Assembly (NCBI GenBank): GCA_018815325.1
Contig: JAHIYE010000020.1
Location: 434,001-498,000 of the forward strand
From: Gammaproteobacteria bacterium
GTDB taxonomy: Bacteria > Pseudomonadota > Gammaproteobacteria > Burkholderiales > Burkholderiaceae_C
DNA: 64,000 bases
Reading direction: 5' to 3'
Shown here in pieces: positions 18,648 through 28,727 of this stretch (positions are counted from its first letter, which is position 1; each line of letters begins with the position of its first letter). Made by a program: the position numbers and the translations under genes. The notes under the pieces are model-generated. The model was not told the origin of the DNA and did not search any database. It saw only the letters and a program-made list of their open reading frames with translations.

Positions 18648-20552
18648 GTGAGCGTCAGTCAAAACAGGGACACGCCCCCGCAGGCGCAGCCAGACATGTA
18701 CCAGCAGATACACAGCAGCTACCGCTGGCTCGTGCCCGAGTACTTCAACATGGCCGAGGTGTGCAGCCGGCGTTGGGCGCAGGCCCCTGATGCTACAAAA
18801 AGAATAGCTATCTACGCTGATGGGGCGGGAGCCAAGGCCGGGTTTTATACTTATTTTGAGCTGCAACACCAGGCCAACCGGCTGTCCGGCGCGCTGACCG
18901 CACTGCGTGTGGGCAAGGGCGACCGGGTGGCTATCGTCATGTCACAGCGTTTTGAGACTGCAGTCGCCTATATGGCCGTGCTGCAAATGGGGGCCGTGGC
19001 GGTGCCGCTGTCCATGCTGTTTGGCCCCGAGGCGCTCGAATACCGCCTGAAGGACAGCGACGCCGTGGCCGCCATTTGCGACGACAGCTCTATCATGAAC
19101 CTGCTGGAAGCGCGCAACACCTGTGAAGCGCTGCGCCATGTGATCGGCGTTGGCGACAGTGTGCGTGGCGATATTGGCGGTGGTGCCGCCGCCATGGCCG
19201 ACCTGGACTACGCGCGCATCCTGGCCGAACAGCCGGCCGAATTTGCGCCAGTGCTCACGCGCGCAGGGGACCCTGCCGTACTCATCTATACCAGCGGCAC
19301 CACGGGCAATCCCAAGGGTGCCTTGATTCCGCACCGTGCGCTGATCGGCAACCTCACGGGCTTTGTCTGCAGCCAGAACTGGTTTGGTTTCGACCCGAAG
19401 GTTGGACAGCGCACTCCCTCCCCGGCGCGGGGGAGCGCAAGCGAAAGGCCCTCCCCCGGCCGGGGGAGGGGTGGGGTAGGGGCGAGCCCTGTTGGGGCAA
19501 GGCCCAGCGAAGGGGAGCAGAGCACGGCAGTGTTCTGGTCCCCTGCAGACTGGGCCTGGACAGGCGGCTTGATGGACGCCCTGTTGCCCACGCTCTACTT
19601 CGGCCGTCCCATCGTGGCCTACAACGGGCGATTCAGCCCGCAGGTCGCGTTCGAGCTGATGCAGAAGTACGACGTGACGCATGCCTTCCTGTTTCCCACC
19701 GCGCTCAAGGCCATGATGAAGGCCTTCCCGCATCCACGTGAGTTTTTCAAGCTCAGGCTGCAGGCCATGATGAGTGCAGGCGAGGCCGTGGGCGATGCGG
19801 TGTTCGACTACTGCCAGCGCGAGCTGGGCATCACTGTCAACGAGATGTTCGGCCAGACCGAGATCAACTACATCGTGGGCAACTGCTCCCTGCTCTGGCC
19901 CGCGCGGCCGGGCAGCATGGGCAAGGGCTACCCGGGCCACCAGGTGCGGGTGATCGATGAGGAGGGGCGGGAATGTGCCGTGGGCGTGCCAGGGGATGTG
20001 GCCGTGAACCGCTTTGATGTGCATGGCGTGCCCGATCCCATCTTCTTTCTGGGCTACTGGAAAAACGAGGCCGCCACGCAGGGCAAATACACCGGCGACT
20101 GGTGCCGCACCGGCGACATGGCCACGCGCGATGCCGATGGCTACCTCTGGTACCAGGGGCGGGCCGATGATGTGTTCAAGGCCGCGGGCTACCGCATCGG
20201 GCCCGGCGAAATCGAGAACTGCCTGGTCAAGCACCCGTCGGTGGCCAATGCGGCCGTGGTGCCCAAACCTGATCGTGAACGCGGCGCCGTGGTCAAGGCC
20301 TATGTGGTGCTGACGGCTGACGCAGCCGATGCGCGTGGCGACGAGCCCTTCTCGCGCGAGCAGTGGGAGTCGCGGCTGGTGGCCGAGTTGCAGCGCCATG
20401 TGAAAGGCAAGCTCGCCCCCTATGAGTACCCCAAGGAGATCGAGTTCGTGGATGCCCTGCCCATGACCACCACCGGCAAGGTGCAGCGGCGTGTGCTGCG
20501 TTTGCAGGAGGAGGCCAGGGCACATGAGGCGGGCCTGCACCGCAAGGCGTAA
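18648..20552 (+). CDS. AMP-forming acyl-CoA synthetase (medium-chain type) with in-frame inserts
   Basis: A 634-residue ANL-family enzyme that activates a fatty or carboxylic acid with ATP and CoA. The P-loop-like motif LIYTSGTTGNPKG, the motif MFGQTE, the hinge region WCRTGDMATRDADGYLWYQGRADD and the catalytic Lys region TTTGKVQRR are all intact. It is longer than relatives because of an extra stretch of about 40 residues (about 252-293) between QNWFGFDP and FWSPADWAW, encoded by a palindromic repeat. A second unusual stretch lies near residues 48-70. The start is a GTG with GGAG 7 bases upstream. It lies upstream of the aldo/keto reductase. Confidence 0.9.
   Translation: MSVSQNRDTPPQAQPDMYQQIHSSYRWLVPEYFNMAEVCSRRWAQAPDATKRIAIYADGAGAKAGFYTYFELQHQANRLSGALTALRVGKGDRVAIVMSQRFETAVAYMAVLQMGAVAVPLSMLFGPEALEYRLKDSDAVAAICDDSSIMNLLEARNTCEALRHVIGVGDSVRGDIGGGAAAMADLDYARILAEQPAEFAPVLTRAGDPAVLIYTSGTTGNPKGALIPHRALIGNLTGFVCSQNWFGFDPKVGQRTPSPARGSASERPSPGRGRGGVGASPVGARPSEGEQSTAVFWSPADWAWTGGLMDALLPTLYFGRPIVAYNGRFSPQVAFELMQKYDVTHAFLFPTALKAMMKAFPHPREFFKLRLQAMMSAGEAVGDAVFDYCQRELGITVNEMFGQTEINYIVGNCSLLWPARPGSMGKGYPGHQVRVIDEEGRECAVGVPGDVAVNRFDVHGVPDPIFFLGYWKNEAATQGKYTGDWCRTGDMATRDADGYLWYQGRADDVFKAAGYRIGPGEIENCLVKHPSVANAAVVPKPDRERGAVVKAYVVLTADAADARGDEPFSREQWESRLVAELQRHVKGKLAPYEYPKEIEFVDALPMTTTGKVQRRVLRLQEEARAHEAGLHRKA
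18789..18855 (+). repeat. Possible dispersed-repeat copy in the 5' part of the synthetase gene
   Basis: The stretch beginning GATGCTAC, then AATAGCT, CGCT, AGGCC and a T-rich end follows the same block order as the intergenic repeat at 29218-29283 (read on the minus strand). It encodes a segment of about 22 residues in the region before YTYFEL. Confidence 0.4.
19402..19525. repeat. Palindromic repeat inserted in frame in the synthetase gene
   Basis: The core at 19449-19470 is a perfect 22-base palindrome (11-base arms CCCTCCCCCGG / CCGGGGGAGGG). Flanks are rich in GGGG and encode a Pro/Gly/Arg/Ser-rich peptide unlike the rest of the enzyme. No stop codon is created in the synthetase frame. 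Confidence 0.7.
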
Positions 20553-20603
20553 TCTGGTAACTTCAAAGAAGAACAAACAACGGCAACAAGGAGCAAGTCC
20601 CCC

Positions 20604-21671
<1,068 letters not shown>

Positions 21672-21714
21672 AGCAAGGGGAAAGCGGGCCAACGTGTTGT
21701 GGCCCAGCCAGCAC

Positions 21715-22332
21715 TCAGGTGGCGATATAGCGCCCGGCACGGTGGTTGATGGCCAGCGACAGGTTCAGCACCACAGCGCCGGCTACCGACAGCGCTACCT
21801 GCGTGAACGGCGCGGTCACCAGCGCCAGCAGCAGGATCAGCCCATCGACCGCCATCTGCACATGGCCGGCGCGCCAGCCGCGCTTTTCCTGCAGGTAAAA
21901 CGCCAGGATGCCCACGCCGCCCAGGCTGGCGCGATGCCGGAACAGGATCAGAAAGCCCACCCCCAAAATCACGCCTCCGATGAGCGCGGCGTAGAGCGGC
22001 TGCACCGTATCGAAGCGGATGAACAGCGGCGTGATCTCGGTCATCACCGACAGCAGCGCCACCGCCAGCATGGTCTTCAGCAAAAAGGCCCGGTCCATCC
22101 GGCGCCAGGCCAGCAGGTAGAAGGGCAGATTGAGCACAAAGAAGGCGGGCCCGAAACCCACGCCCAGGTTGTAGTGCAGCAGAAAGGCCAGCCCGGCCGT
22201 GCCACCGCTGAGCAGGTGGGCCTGCTGGAACAGGGCTACCGCCAGTGCGATCAGCGCGGTGCCCGAGAGCAGGGCGAGGGCATCTTCGGCATGGCTATGG
22301 CGCAGGGGTGAGGTGTCTTGAGGCTCGTTCAT
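21715..22332 (-). CDS. YitT-family (DUF161) membrane protein
   Basis: A 205-residue integral membrane protein with five to six hydrophobic segments. The family glycines are visible in LLSGGTAGLAFLLHY near residues 40-54 and in LGGVGILAFYLQ near 133-144. YitT proteins are widespread; transport is suspected, but no substrate is known. There is no C-terminal DUF2179 domain, so this is the short form. It converges on the aldo/keto reductase gene and has no close partner on its own strand. Confidence 0.85.
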   Translation of the reverse strand: MNEPQDTSPLRHSHAEDALALLSGTALIALAVALFQQAHLLSGGTAGLAFLLHYNLGVGFGPAFFVLNLPFYLLAWRRMDRAFLLKTMLAVALLSVMTEITPLFIRFDTVQPLYAALIGGVILGVGFLILFRHRASLGGVGILAFYLQEKRGWRAGHVQMAVDGLILLLALVTAPFTQVALSVAGAVVLNLSLAINHRAGRYIAT

Positions 22333-22400
22333 GTGCCCAAGAGGTTAGCACCAGTTTGAACGGGGTCGGGCCCTGCTGCATGGATGGCAGCCCGAAGAAC

Positions 22401-22772
22401 TCAGTCCACGAGTGAATTAACAGGGGTGGACCGGTTTGCCAGCAGAGCCTCGGCCAGGGGAGGCGTCTTCAGTTGCAACAGGCAGCTCTGACTGGCTCGA
22501 AGGCCTTGCAGCGCATTGCAACGCCAGGTTGCCTCGGCGTGCATAGTCATCACCTCGCGTCGTAAATCAGCCTGTACCACCACGCCTTGCACCACTTGGT
22601 GAAATACCAGCAACAAGCTGAGAACCGCAATCACCCCCAGAATTTCCAGCCAGTAGATGGCTCGAACCCAGGAGGGTATCTGGTACCAGAACTGCCGTAG
22701 ATTTGCCCTGAGCATAGTGAAGCCGCTGACGTCGGCATACTGCCCAAGGGCATTTAAAAAACGGTCACTCAT
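22401..22772 (-). CDS. Small single-span membrane protein, unknown
   Basis: A protein of about 123 residues with one hydrophobic segment (about residues 33-55, WLEILGVIAVLSLLLVFHQV) and a short C-terminal part containing three cysteines. I start it at the ATG at 22772, which has GGGAG 9 bases upstream. The frame stays open further upstream, but that extension overlaps the OmpA-like gene's end and looks non-coding. No family is recognised. It lies just downstream of the OmpA-like lipoprotein on the same strand and may be co-transcribed with it. Confidence 0.5.
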   Translation of the reverse strand: MSDRFLNALGQYADVSGFTMLRANLRQFWYQIPSWVRAIYWLEILGVIAVLSLLLVFHQVVQGVVVQADLRREVMTMHAEATWRCNALQGLRASQSCLLQLKTPPLAEALLANRSTPVNSLVD

Positions 22773-22933
22773 GGACGGCTCCCAGAATGGCTGAACGGGC
22801 CCAGCCCATGATGAATGTCCAGCTGCGCCGACGGGCTCGCCAGGCACCCTCGGGTGAACTGCCGAACTGTCAGATGGCGTGACCGCGTGCGTATAAGCCG
22901 CAGAGGCCTTTTGCACCCGGCGTTTTCTGTGGC

Positions 22934-23587
22934 TCACCGCGCTGCGACTGAACGCTCTGCCAGAAAGATTTCGATACGGCGGTTCCTGGCGCGGCCAGCT
23001 TCTGTGTTGTTGTCGCCAATGGGCTCGCTTGAACCACGGCCATCGATCTGGATGCGACGTCCGTCCACACCACGCGAAACCAGGTAGTCGCGGGCGCTGG
23101 CGGCACGATTGACTGAAAGTGGGTTGTTGATGCTGTCGGAACCGGTGCTGTCGGTATGACCCACGATGCGTATTTCGGAATTGGGCTGGCTGTTCAAGCC
23201 TTGTGCAAACTGATCGAGAATCGGTTGCAAATTCGATTTGATGTTGGCATGGCCTGTATCAAACGAGATGTCGCTTGGAATATTCATCTTGAGCTGGTTG
23301 TCGGCGGTCTGTGTCACGTCCACGCCAGTGCCGGCAGTGGCTTTCTCCATGGCAGCCTTCTTCTCGGCCATCTGGGTGGTCCAGATATAAGCACCCAGAG
23401 CGCCCACGCCGGCCCCGATGGCCGCAGATTGCTTGCTGTCGCCGATGGCGACACCGGCAAGAGCACCCAGGCCCCCGCCAATGGCCGTGTTGCGCTGGGT
23501 CTCTGACATGTTGGCGCAACCGCTTGCCAGTGCGGCAAGCACACCTAGGCTGATGATGGCGCGGCTGGATGATGTAAATGTTTTCAT
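22934..23587 (-). CDS. OmpA-family lipoprotein with glycine zipper (YiaD-like)
   Basis: A 217-residue lipoprotein. The lipobox LASGC puts the acyl cysteine near residue 24. A glycine-zipper stretch follows (GGGLGALAGVAIG, near 38-50), then a C-terminal OmpA domain (about 100-215) with the peptidoglycan-binding segments IVGHTDSTGS and NRRIEIFL. Such proteins tie the outer membrane to the cell wall, and YiaD-like members are linked to envelope stress. A strong AGGAGA lies about 6 bases before the ATG at 23587. Confidence 0.92.
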   Translation of the reverse strand: MKTFTSSSRAIISLGVLAALASGCANMSETQRNTAIGGGLGALAGVAIGDSKQSAAIGAGVGALGAYIWTTQMAEKKAAMEKATAGTGVDVTQTADNQLKMNIPSDISFDTGHANIKSNLQPILDQFAQGLNSQPNSEIRIVGHTDSTGSDSINNPLSVNRAASARDYLVSRGVDGRRIQIDGRGSSEPIGDNNTEAGRARNRRIEIFLAERSVAAR

Positions 23588-23655
23588 GAGTTCTCCTGAG
23601 AGGGTGTTGGTGGATATCTTTTGCGTGGTGTATCTGGAATGCTGTGTCTGGCGGC

Positions 23656-24165
23656 CTACATGCGACCAATATCCTGAATCGCGTCAATCACCATGCCCGT
23701 CCCGATGGCGATGAGCAGAATGTCGGAGGCCACCCGCACATAACGATGGCCGGCGGGTGCCGCGCCAAGCTGGGTGTTGATGGCAGGTGGCAAGTTGTAG
23801 AAGGTGACATTGCGCGGCAGGGGCTGACCAACGGTCCACTTGCGTGCCTGCCCTGGGGGCATGCAGCCGTTATGTTTCTTGGCCAGTCCCGGCGGGCAGT
23901 GACCGGCGCGGTATTGCCCACTGTAGTAGTTGTGAACCATCGAGCGCTGGTCATCACGAAAATGCCCGCCATTCCGTTCATCCCGGTCATTCGATTCTCT
24001 TTGTGAATGCTCGCCCGCGCGATCCTGCCCTTCGCTGCGCTCTGCTTTGCCGTGCTTGCCGCCGTTGGCCCAGTCCGGCTTGTCAGCCATGGCCCCGGAG
24101 CTGCACAGCAGTCCGGCGACAAGAAGCACCAGGGTGCTGGCCGTTTTGATCTTGGTGTTGTGCAT
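23656..24165 (-). CDS. CigR/RcnB-like exported protein
   Basis: A 169-residue exported protein with a signal peptide ending near SSGAMADK. A charged, disordered stretch (30-75) is followed by the conserved block CPPGLAKKHNGCMPPGQARK, then the segment VGQPLPRNVTFYNLP and a C-terminal part ending in DILLIAIGTGMVIDAIQDI. This matches the CigR family (anti-virulence regulator in Salmonella), which is related to RcnB. The role here is unknown. The ATG at 24165 begins the signal peptide; the open frame upstream of it is not coding. It precedes the OmpA-like lipoprotein with about 70 bases between. Confidence 0.8.
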   Translation of the reverse strand: MHNTKIKTASTLVLLVAGLLCSSGAMADKPDWANGGKHGKAERSEGQDRAGEHSQRESNDRDERNGGHFRDDQRSMVHNYYSGQYRAGHCPPGLAKKHNGCMPPGQARKWTVGQPLPRNVTFYNLPPAINTQLGAAPAGHRYVRVASDILLIAIGTGMVIDAIQDIGRM

Positions 24166-24421
24166 AAGTGGCTTTCGATTGAATGGCAAAAATCTCTTGG
24201 AGAGTGCGTTTGTTGTGTGCCGGATTGCGCCTGTTGCTGGCGCGGCAGAACAATCCTCAGTGCCCATGATGCCGTGCCGCATCCGGGCTGTCTGTGCGAC
24301 AACGAACAGAGACTGATCGGTTGACGCGCAGTGGCATGGCGTTCGTCTGAACGGGACCTCGCGAGGCCATCCGTGCGAAAAAATGTGACCCCTGCACCGG
24401 CTCAATGTAGTACCCTGCTCC

Positions 24422-25627
24422 ATGCCCGATACACCTGACAACACCATCGCCACTTCGCTGGCCGCACCGGCGTCTGCGGTGCCGCTGACGAACGAGAGCA
24501 TGGAGCAGCCCAGGCCAAAGCGGGTGTTTCAGGATATGCCGGTTGATATTCGAAGCCTTTCTCTGGCGATGCTGGCAGTGCTCGGATCCGTGTTCATGCT
24601 GCACTGGGCCAGCGCGGTGTTCATTCCCCTGATGCTGGGTCTCACATTCAGTTATGCCCTCAATCCGGTTGTGGGCTGGCTGCAACGCAGGCACATCCCG
24701 CGTGCGATGGGCGCCGCCCTGTTGCTTCTGGCGATGGTGGGTGGTGCGGGCTGGACCGCCTATGTGCTGAGCGATGACGCGACCCAGTTCCTGAATTCCC
24801 TGCCGGAGACTGCACAGAAGATTCGGCAGGCCACGCGCGCCAACCGTAATCAGCCCGAGACGGCCATGAGCAAAGTGCAAAAGGCGGCGACGCAACTGGA
24901 GCAGGCGGCAAAGGAAAGCAGTTCGTCACCCTCCACGGCGGCGCGTGGTGTGACACGTGTCCAGATCGAGAAGCCGCAATTCAACCTCAATGACTATCTA
25001 CTGAGCAGCACACCGGGTGTGCTGGCGGCCATCGGCCAGGCGACGATCGTGCTCTTCATCACCTTCTTCCAGCTGGCCTCCGGAGACAGTTTTCGGCGCA
25101 AGTTGGTCAAACTCGCCGGACCGACGCTTGCCAGCAAGAAGATCACGGTGCAGGCACTCGACAAAATCACGGAGCAGATCCAGCGCTACTTGCTGGTACA
25201 GGTCTTCATCAGTGTGATTGTCGGCGTGGCAACCTGGCTGGCCTACAGCGTGCTTGGCGTTGAGCATGCCGCTGTCTGGGGTGTTCTGGCCTGCGTGTTC
25301 AACTTCATTCCCTACATCGGCTCGCTCGTCATCACGGGCGGATCGGCGCTGTTCGGATTTGTGCAGTTTGGCAGCGTCGACATGGCCCTGTTGCTGGCGG
25401 GTGTATCACTGGCGGTACACACGATCTCGGGCAACCTGCTAACGCCCTGGTTGACCAGCCGGACCAGCCAGATGAATCCGGTGGTTGTGTTTGTCGGTGT
25501 GCTTGCTTTTGGCTGGCTATGGGGCGTCTGGGGGCTGCTCCTGGGCATGCCCATCCTGCTGATGATCAAGGTCGTGTGTGATCACATTGACGGCTTCAAG
25601 CCGCTCGGTGAGCTGCTGGGGAAATGA
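24422..25627 (+). CDS. AI-2E family transporter (PerM/YdiK-like)
   Basis: A 401-residue membrane protein of the AI-2 exporter (PerM) family. Eight or so hydrophobic segments are seen: a pair near residues 48-85, one near 95-115, and the rest after 195. The large hydrophilic region of about 80 residues (115-195) is typical. Conserved features include the FNFIPYIGSL segment near 297-306 and the NLLTPWLTSR segment near 336-345. The family moves small molecules or may act as a sodium/proton antiporter; the substrate here is unknown. It is divergent from the CigR-like gene, with about 250 bases between. Confidence 0.88.
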   Translation: MPDTPDNTIATSLAAPASAVPLTNESMEQPRPKRVFQDMPVDIRSLSLAMLAVLGSVFMLHWASAVFIPLMLGLTFSYALNPVVGWLQRRHIPRAMGAALLLLAMVGGAGWTAYVLSDDATQFLNSLPETAQKIRQATRANRNQPETAMSKVQKAATQLEQAAKESSSSPSTAARGVTRVQIEKPQFNLNDYLLSSTPGVLAAIGQATIVLFITFFQLASGDSFRRKLVKLAGPTLASKKITVQALDKITEQIQRYLLVQVFISVIVGVATWLAYSVLGVEHAAVWGVLACVFNFIPYIGSLVITGGSALFGFVQFGSVDMALLLAGVSLAVHTISGNLLTPWLTSRTSQMNPVVVFVGVLAFGWLWGVWGLLLGMPILLMIKVVCDHIDGFKPLGELLGK

Positions 25628-25678
25628 GAGGCCGTTAAAGCGACGGATGTTGCGGGGCGTGTGCCGGCGGCCCCGGTG

Positions 25679-26206
25679 CTAAAACTTTCTGGACACCATC
25701 AGCATATAGGCGGCTGTCCCCAGAATGTTCACCTGCGCATTCCAGCGCTCGTCCAGGTGCCACCCGATGGCCGGGACAAGGGCTGGCGCATAGCCGTATT
25801 TGTTGAACATGATCTTGTCATCAAAAGGCGCCTTGTAGCCGTAAATCAGGCCCACCGTCCACTTCAGATACAAGGAGTCAAAGCGGTCCCACACATGGTC
25901 GTAGACCTTGCCGAAGTAGCCATACGCGCTGGATTGCCCAAACGAGTTTGAAAAGACCGTGAAGCCATACAGCGTGTGGTCTGGCAACTCCCGCTCCAGG
26001 CCGAGCGCCCATACCGGTTTGTGCTCGATATCAAAATGGTAGTGGTGCGTGAACGGACTGATTTCGAGCCGCCAGGCGCCACCGCTGGCAGGCTCCAGGG
26101 GAGCGTCATCCTGCCCGGCAAAACCAGGCATGGCGGCCAATCCCATGCCCATGACAAGCAGCAGGCGCAGCGATTGCGCACCTGCCCGGCGTGTGAGGGG
26201 GTTCAT
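25679..26206 (-). CDS. PagP-like outer-membrane barrel protein
   Basis: A 175-residue exported protein with a signal peptide ending near PGFAGQDD. The mature part alternates polar and aromatic residues as in a small beta-barrel, with segments WRLEISPFTHHYHF, ALGLERELPDHTLYGF and KWTVGLIYGYKAPF. This resembles the PagP-like group (lipid A palmitoyl transferase fold), which is sometimes mislabelled as a glycerol-3-phosphate transporter in this family. Whether acyltransferase residues are kept I cannot say; a His pair and a Ser-rich loop are present. A TTG directly precedes the ATG I use (26206). It converges on the AI-2E gene. Confidence 0.6.
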   Translation of the reverse strand: MNPLTRRAGAQSLRLLLVMGMGLAAMPGFAGQDDAPLEPASGGAWRLEISPFTHHYHFDIEHKPVWALGLERELPDHTLYGFTVFSNSFGQSSAYGYFGKVYDHVWDRFDSLYLKWTVGLIYGYKAPFDDKIMFNKYGYAPALVPAIGWHLDERWNAQVNILGTAAYMLMVSRKF

Positions 26207-26232
26207 CAACAGTGGCCTTTCAGAAGATGCAG

Positions 26233-26430
26233 TTACTTCTTCGCATCATTGGCCGTGTCCTGGATCTTTTCGCCGGCTTTTTCGATCTGCTGCCCAGCCT
26301 GATCCATGGCCTTGTCGAGTTCTTTTCCGGCTTTCTCCGCGGGGCCTTCCTGCTTTTGGCAGGCAGACAGCAGCGCCATCGAGAGGGCCAAGGCAATGCC
26401 AAGAACGATCGGTTTGTCAAGTTTCATCAT
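26233..26430 (-). CDS. Small lipoprotein
   Basis: A lipoprotein of about 65 residues. After a short signal (MMKLDKPIVLGIALALSM) comes the lipobox LLSAC. The mature part is a highly charged helix with repeating KAG/EKAG units (AEKAGKELDKAMDQAGQQIE), likely a coiled coil. Small helical lipoproteins of this type are common in this bacterial group and their role is unknown. Two adjacent ATGs (26430 and 26427) are possible starts. It lies 26 bases upstream of the PagP-like gene on the same strand. Confidence 0.7.
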   Translation of the reverse strand: MMKLDKPIVLGIALALSMALLSACQKQEGPAEKAGKELDKAMDQAGQQIEKAGEKIQDTANDAKK

Positions 26431-26654
26431 AAGGTTCACTTTGCAGGTAGTTGCCGGCATTCGCAACAGGCAAATGTCTCAGGCAGTTTATGCATTAGCT
26501 GCTTTTGATGCGCTGCTGTCTGTTCGCTTCCGCACATAGACCTTGCCCAGCCGAATGCGAGGTCTCATGGCCGCAGGTGCATGCAACTCATCAAACCATG
26601 CCGCTGCCTTGGTCATGGCCAGCAGGGTACCTCGCTGAGCATGCGATCCGGGCT

Positions 26655-27371
26655 TCAGGGGATACGGGCCACCAGATGGCGGGCAGATTCCTCGACGATG
26701 CGCTTCATGGAGATGTACTCCTCGGCCATCGAGTCCTGCGACACCCGGGACTCCTGGGCACCCTCCCAGACGACGGAGCCGTCCTGGGTATCCCAGATTT
26801 GCAGGAACAGCCGGATCGTGCTGCTCTTGGTTTCCATCATGCGCACGCCCAGGAAGCCCCAGCGGTCTCTGGATTCCTGCCGAAAGGCGGCGAGCTTGAG
26901 TTGTGCCAGATAACGCGCACCGGTTGCCTTGCCCACCTTCTGGAGTGTCTCGCGGTCAAAGATGCCGGCCGAGTGGTAGTCCTTGTACATCTGCGTGTAG
27001 GCCTGTGTCAGCCCCTGATGGTTGATCTCGCTCAGTGTTTGCGGCAGCGACACGACACGCAAGTCCGGTCGTGTCTGGCGCAGTACTTCCGTAAAGCCAA
27101 GCGCCAGGGCCTGCCGGTCTTCTTCCTGCCCGGTGACAGAGGAGGGGGTGATGAAGGCAATGCCTCCGGCCTGAAGATCCTTCGCGCGCAGGTTGATGAT
27201 GGTCACCTGGGTTGTCGGTGCGTTCTGGGTGGGATCTGTTTTCTGGCTGGCGCAGCCGGTCAGAAACAGCGCCAGTCCCAGAGCCAGACCTGCCTGAACT
27301 GACATGGACGGCATGGCATGGCGCAGGTGATGAAACCCTGGCAGCAGACGTTCCTCAAGCGTTTTTTTCAT
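26655..27371 (-). CDS. Lipoprotein, CsgG/LpoB-like fold possible
   Basis: A 238-residue lipoprotein. The signal is unusual: about 25 residues rich in His and charged residues precede the hydrophobic stretch, and the lipobox FLTGC sits near residue 40. The long start is supported by AGGAGAG just before the ATG at 27371. The mature domain has a pattern like periplasmic nucleotide-free proteins of the CsgG/LpoB kind (ATGARYLAQLKLAAF, then RLFLQIWDTQDGSVVWEG), which is a family resemblance and not a firm assignment. It lies about 220 bases upstream of the small lipoprotein on the same strand. Confidence 0.7.
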   Translation of the reverse strand: MKKTLEERLLPGFHHLRHAMPSMSVQAGLALGLALFLTGCASQKTDPTQNAPTTQVTIINLRAKDLQAGGIAFITPSSVTGQEEDRQALALGFTEVLRQTRPDLRVVSLPQTLSEINHQGLTQAYTQMYKDYHSAGIFDRETLQKVGKATGARYLAQLKLAAFRQESRDRWGFLGVRMMETKSSTIRLFLQIWDTQDGSVVWEGAQESRVSQDSMAEEYISMKRIVEESARHLVARIP

Positions 27372-27535
27372 GGTGCTCTCCTGCGACAGACTCGATATGA
27401 AATGGCCTGCGCCTGCCGTTACAGGGTGCCTGGTTCACAAAACGGCGGATGGCAGTACAGACTGTTTCCATGATAGCCCCAACGAAGCTTCCGCAGGAAC
27501 AGGTCATGGGGTTTGCATTCGGAGAAAATCGCCGC

Positions 27536-28027
27536 ATGGCAAAAAAAGAACACGTCTCCGAAACCCCCGCCACCGCCTTGCTCAAGGGCCACAAGGTGGT
27601 GTTCACCGAGCACCCCTATGAGTACCTGGAGCATGGTGGTGCGCAGCACAGCGCCGAGGTGCTGGGCTATGACCCCTTCACGGTGGTGAAGACACTCATC
27701 ATGCAGGACCAGGAGGCCAAACCGCTGGTGGTGCTGATGCATGGCAACCGCAAGGTCTCCACCAAAAACCTGGCGCGCCAGATCGGCGCCAAGTCGGTCG
27801 AGCCCTGCAAGCCCGAAGTGGCCAACCGGCACAGCGGCTACCTCGTGGGGGGCACCTCACCGTTCGGCACGCGCCGCGAGATGCCGGTGTACATTGAGGA
27901 GAGCATCCTCGCGCTGCCGCGCATCCTGATCAACGGCGGGCGGCGCGGCTACCTGGTGGGTATCGACCCGCAGGAGTGCGTGCGTTTGCTGTCGGCAAGG
28001 CCGGTGCAGTGCGCACTGGCAGAATAG
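27536..28027 (+). CDS. ybaK: Cys-tRNA(Pro)/Cys-tRNA(Cys) deacylase YbaK
   Basis: A 163-residue YbaK/EbsC-type editing protein that removes cysteine wrongly attached to tRNA-Pro. The family features include VKTLIMQD near residues 42-49, the substrate lysine region and [21 protein letters not shown] start it at the ATG at 27536, which has GGAGA 10 bases upstream; the open frame before it is not family-like. It is followed by plsY with a 52-base gap on the same strand. Confidence 0.93.
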   Translation: MAKKEHVSETPATALLKGHKVVFTEHPYEYLEHGGAQHSAEVLGYDPFTVVKTLIMQDQEAKPLVVLMHGNRKVSTKNLARQIGAKSVEPCKPEVANRHSGYLVGGTSPFGTRREMPVYIEESILALPRILINGGRRGYLVGIDPQECVRLLSARPVQCALAE

Positions 28028-28079
28028 CCGCTTTAGCCGCTTGTTGCCCCGCCACGGGGTGCTATTGCAGGAGACCTTC

Positions 28080-28727
28080 TTGGAAGCCATTCAATCGTTT
28101 TTGCCGCTGCTCGCAGCCATCGCCGCCTACCTGCTGGGCTCTTTGTCGTTTGCCGTCATCGTCAGCCATGTGATGGGGCTCAATGACCCGCGCACCTATG
28201 GCAGCAAGAACCCGGGCGCCACCAATGTGCTGCGCTCGGGCTCCAAGGCCGCTGCCATCATCACGCTGCTGCTTGACGGCCTCAAGGGCTGGCTGCCGGT
28301 GATGCTGGTCAAGTGGTATGGCAAGCCCTATGGGCTGGAGGAGGGCACCCTGGCGCTGGTCGCACTGGGGGCTTTCCTGGGCCATCTGTGGCCGGTGTTC
28401 TTCCGGTTCGTTGGCGGCAAGGGCGTGGCCACGGCGCTGGGCGTGCTGCTGGGCATCAACTGGATGCTGGGTCTGGCCACCCTGCTGACCTGGCTCATCG
28501 TGGCATTCTTCATGCGCTACTCCTCGCTGGCATCGCTTGTTTCGGCCGTGTTTGCGCCCGTGTACTACGTGTTCGGCGACGGCCTGGCCTGGGACATGCA
28601 CAGGAGCACCCTGCTCGTGATCTGCCTGGTATCGCTGTTGCTGCTCTACCGGCATGCCGAGAACATCAACCGCCTGGTCAAGGGCACCGAGTCGCGACTG
28701 GGCAAAAAAGCCAAGCCCGGGGCCTAA
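28080..28727 (+). CDS. plsY: Acyl-phosphate:glycerol-3-phosphate acyltransferase
   Basis: A 215-residue membrane enzyme that transfers the acyl group from acyl-phosphate to glycerol-3-phosphate, the first step of phospholipid synthesis with PlsX. The three family motifs are present: [12 protein letters not shown] (motif 1), [16 protein letters not shown] with DGLKG (motif 2), and [18 protein letters not shown] (motif 3). Five membrane helices are seen. I start it at a TTG at 28080 because AGGAG lies 6 bases upstream and the protein then has the usual length; the ATG at 28041 lacks such a site. Its stop overlaps the stop of the convergent gene by 4 bases. Confidence 0.92.
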   Translation: MEAIQSFLPLLAAIAAYLLGSLSFAVIVSHVMGLNDPRTYGSKNPGATNVLRSGSKAAAIITLLLDGLKGWLPVMLVKWYGKPYGLEEGTLALVALGAFLGHLWPVFFRFVGGKGVATALGVLLGINWMLGLATLLTWLIVAFFMRYSSLASLVSAVFAPVYYVFGDGLAWDMHRSTLLVICLVSLLLLYRHAENINRLVKGTESRLGKKAKPGA

